This document shows, piece after piece, positions 62,556-64,000 of a DNA stretch of 64,000 nucleotides. The DNA is from CAXBMB01 sp052078155 (GTDB taxonomy: Bacteria; Pseudomonadota; Alphaproteobacteria; Kiloniellales; DSM-21159). The notes under the pieces were generated by a model. The model ran no database searches. It worked only from the letters and a program-made list of their open reading frames with translations, and had not been told where the DNA came from. A program made the position numbers and the translations under genes. Each line of letters starts with the position of its first letter. Within the stretch, counting starts at the first letter, position 1. The stretch spans positions 1 through 64,000 of the forward strand of contig JBQJBP010000003.1 of NCBI GenBank assembly GCA_052078155.1. The letters are read 5' to 3'.

Positions 62556-64000
62556 TCAGAACAGAAAGAGATCACTGGCACTGTCCAGGTTGGTGCCCGT
62601 GATGGTCTTGATGCTTGTCGCCGTCACACCCGCCGTTGTCGTGCTGGCCGTAAAGGCCACAGTTGCGATCCAGAGTTTGCTGCCGGCTGTGTTCACTGCC
62701 CAGGCAAAGACTGTGTTGGATCCGGTCGAACGACTACCGGCGACCAGACCATTGAGGAAGGAGGTAAAGGCCCCGGTGTTGCTGAAAGATCCCTGAAACG
62801 CCCGATCGGCAGCCAGTTTTTCGAGGGTCCTGTTCGGCAGCAGAATATCGGTTCCGATCTGAACCGTTGCGACAGAAGCCGAGCCCTTGGACGTGCCGGT
62901 GATCATCCGCACGAAGGTATTGGTGATACTCCCGGGAAGGCTGTTTCTGGTGGTGGCGTTGGAGATAAAGCCCGAGACACCGATACCCCAGGCATCCGCC
63001 CCGCTGGCATCGAAGTCCAAAACGGATGCCTGCGCCTTGGTGCCGTTCAAAACGAAGGCATCATCACCAGCGCCACCAAAGATGATATCGGCGCTATCCT
63101 GGGCGACGATCACGTCATCTCCGGCACCGCCTTTGAGGGTATCCACGGTCTTGTCGGGCAGTACGCTGAGAAGATCATCCCCGGATCCGCCGCTGATGAA
63201 GTCACTGCCCGATGACGCCGCAATTGTGTCATTGCCAGCGCCACCAAAAACCACATCATTGCCATTGCCGTCCAAGATGAAATCTGACCCGTCTTGTCCT
63301 TCCAGGCGATCCCCCCCTGTTACGCCCCGCAAGGTGTCATTGCCTGTGCCACCGTACAGCACATCAGAGCCCTTGCCCCCGGTAAGGTGGTCGTCGCCTT
63401 CACTGCCGCTGAGGATATCTGATCCACTTAATCCAAAGATGGAATCGTCGCCCGTTCCCCCCTTGATCACGTCATGGGCAGAAGTGGTCGCTCCCCCGGC
63501 AATCAGATCATCCCCTTTGTTTCCGAACAGCAGGTTCCCGTCGGAACCGCGCGCAGAGGTCACCACAAGGAAGGTTCGGCTCCCTGCCTGGGCTGTGGTT
63601 ATGCCCGTGGTCGTGCCGAAGGCGGCGAAGTTTCCGGCGATGGTATCATCCCCGGCTCCCCCCCGTATGGTGTCCGTATTGGTTCCCGGTCCGGCTGTGC
63701 CCGTGCCACCCAACAGCTTGTCATCGCCGCCATTGCCCTGGATCACATCAGCGCCGCCTGCGCCAATGATGAAATCGGCGTCAGATCCCGTATCCCCGGC
63801 CACACCACCAAAGATCGTGTCGTTGCCCTTGCTTCCGCCGACAATGGTGTCATTGCCCTTATCCCCGTAAAGCAGGTTGCTGCCGGAGACTGGACCAAAG
63901 CCTGCGGTAATTGAGTCATTACCAGCACCGCCACGGACGGTGTCGTTACCGGCACCGGCTGCGATGGTGTCATTACCACCATTGCCCTGGATCAAATCGG
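62556..64000 (-). CDS. RTX calcium-binding protein, C-terminal part (cut by window edge)
   Basis: 480 visible residues. RTX repeats (GNDTIFGGVAGDTGSDAD unit included), a Ser/Thr-rich island (TTTGITTAQAGSRTFLVV), then the C-terminal domain with VLDFDASGADAWG, AFAWAVNTAGSKLW and the end SASDLFLF. The domain has an extra stretch (about 15 residues, DILLPNRTLEKLAAD) not found in the other copies. The N-terminal cap lies beyond the right edge. Confidence 0.9.
   Translation of the reverse strand, partial: DLIQGNGGNDTIAAGAGNDTVRGGAGNDSITAGFGPVSGSNLLYGDKGNDTIVGGSKGNDTIFGGVAGDTGSDADFIIGAGGADVIQGNGGDDKLLGGTGTAGPGTNTDTIRGGAGDDTIAGNFAAFGTTTGITTAQAGSRTFLVVTSARGSDGNLLFGNKGDDLIAGGATTSAHDVIKGGTGDDSIFGLSGSDILSGSEGDDHLTGGKGSDVLYGGTGNDTLRGVTGGDRLEGQDGSDFILDGNGNDVVFGGAGNDTIAASSGSDFISGGSGDDLLSVLPDKTVDTLKGGAGDDVIVAQDSADIIFGGAGDDAFVLNGTKAQASVLDFDASGADAWGIGVSGFISNATTRNSLPGSITNTFVRMITGTSKGSASVATVQIGTDILLPNRTLEKLAADRAFQGSFSNTGAFTSFLNGLVAGSRSTGSNTVFAWAVNTAGSKLWIATVAFTASTTTAGVTATSIKTITGTNLDSASDLFLF

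Noticed and set aside
1..64000. Genomic island or prophage
   Set aside because: No integrase, transposase, phage structural gene or tRNA-adjacent attachment duplication was seen; the middle segment is housekeeping-like.

Overview
The window looks like a chromosomal segment of an alphaproteobacterium, probably a Rhodospirillales-like marine or saline lineage. The evidence is a GcrA-type cell-cycle regulator, a DUF2336 protein, a long-chain polyprenyl diphosphate synthase of the kind used for ubiquinone, two TRAP transport systems (one DctPQM, one TAXI with fused permease), and many GANTC sites in intergenic repeats. There is no rRNA, CRISPR array, phage module or recognisable insertion sequence. 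One tRNA gene is present (tRNA-Pro, CGG).

Layout. Both ends of the window are occupied by one family of large, cysteine-free RTX (hemolysin-type calcium-binding) proteins, all on the minus strand: three genes on the left (one cut by the edge, then 704-2692 and 3117-4985) and three on the right (58234-60210, 60368-62350, and one cut by the right edge). They share an N-terminal cap of about 125 residues, a variable block of GGxGxDx(L/I/V) repeats, and a C-terminal domain of about 140 residues ending in Asp plus hydrophobic residues, as type I secretion substrates do. No type I secretion genes are in the window.

The 53 kb between them is mostly metabolic and housekeeping. In order: a small zinc-ribbon membrane protein; an Old Yellow Enzyme; a secreted trypsin-like protease; an S49 peptidase; a tRNA methyltransferase-like protein; DUF2007; polyprenyl synthase; tRNA-Pro; the TRAP DctPQM operon; a DUF3179 protein; methionine aminopeptidase; MTA/SAH nucleosidase; DUF2336; a His-rich protein of unknown function; a TAXI-TRAP/UspA/SUMF-domain cluster; a class III aminotransferase with an RpiR regulator; adenine phosphoribosyltransferase; amidase; MFS transporter; a second amidase; gamma-glutamyltransferase; GcrA; a DUF62 SAM hydrolase; a YhhQ-type transporter; a LOG-family protein; a TauE/SafE permease; a PAS-GAF hybrid histidine kinase; a PhyH-type dioxygenase; a fused cobalamin-dependent mutase-like protein; a three-gene cobalt-type nitrile hydratase; an orphan solute-binding protein; a glutamine-synthetase-family ligase with an iron-type alcohol dehydrogenase; and leucine dehydrogenase. 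Nitrile hydratase, two amidases, gamma-glutamyltransferase, the ligase, leucine dehydrogenase and the uptake systems suggest scavenging of organic nitrogen and organic acids.

Most notable are: (1) the RTX family, with an 80-residue higher-order repeat, a variable Ser/Thr-rich island, and TTG/GTG/ATG starts over the same N-terminus; (2) a dispersed intergenic repeat of about 140 bp (six full and three half copies) built of two palindromic modules, rich in GANTC, some with alternative stem sequences that keep pairing; (3) the fused B12-dependent mutase-like protein with no obvious assignment; (4) the split-beta nitrile hydratase whose alpha subunit carries a His/Asp-rich tail and has no adjacent activator gene.
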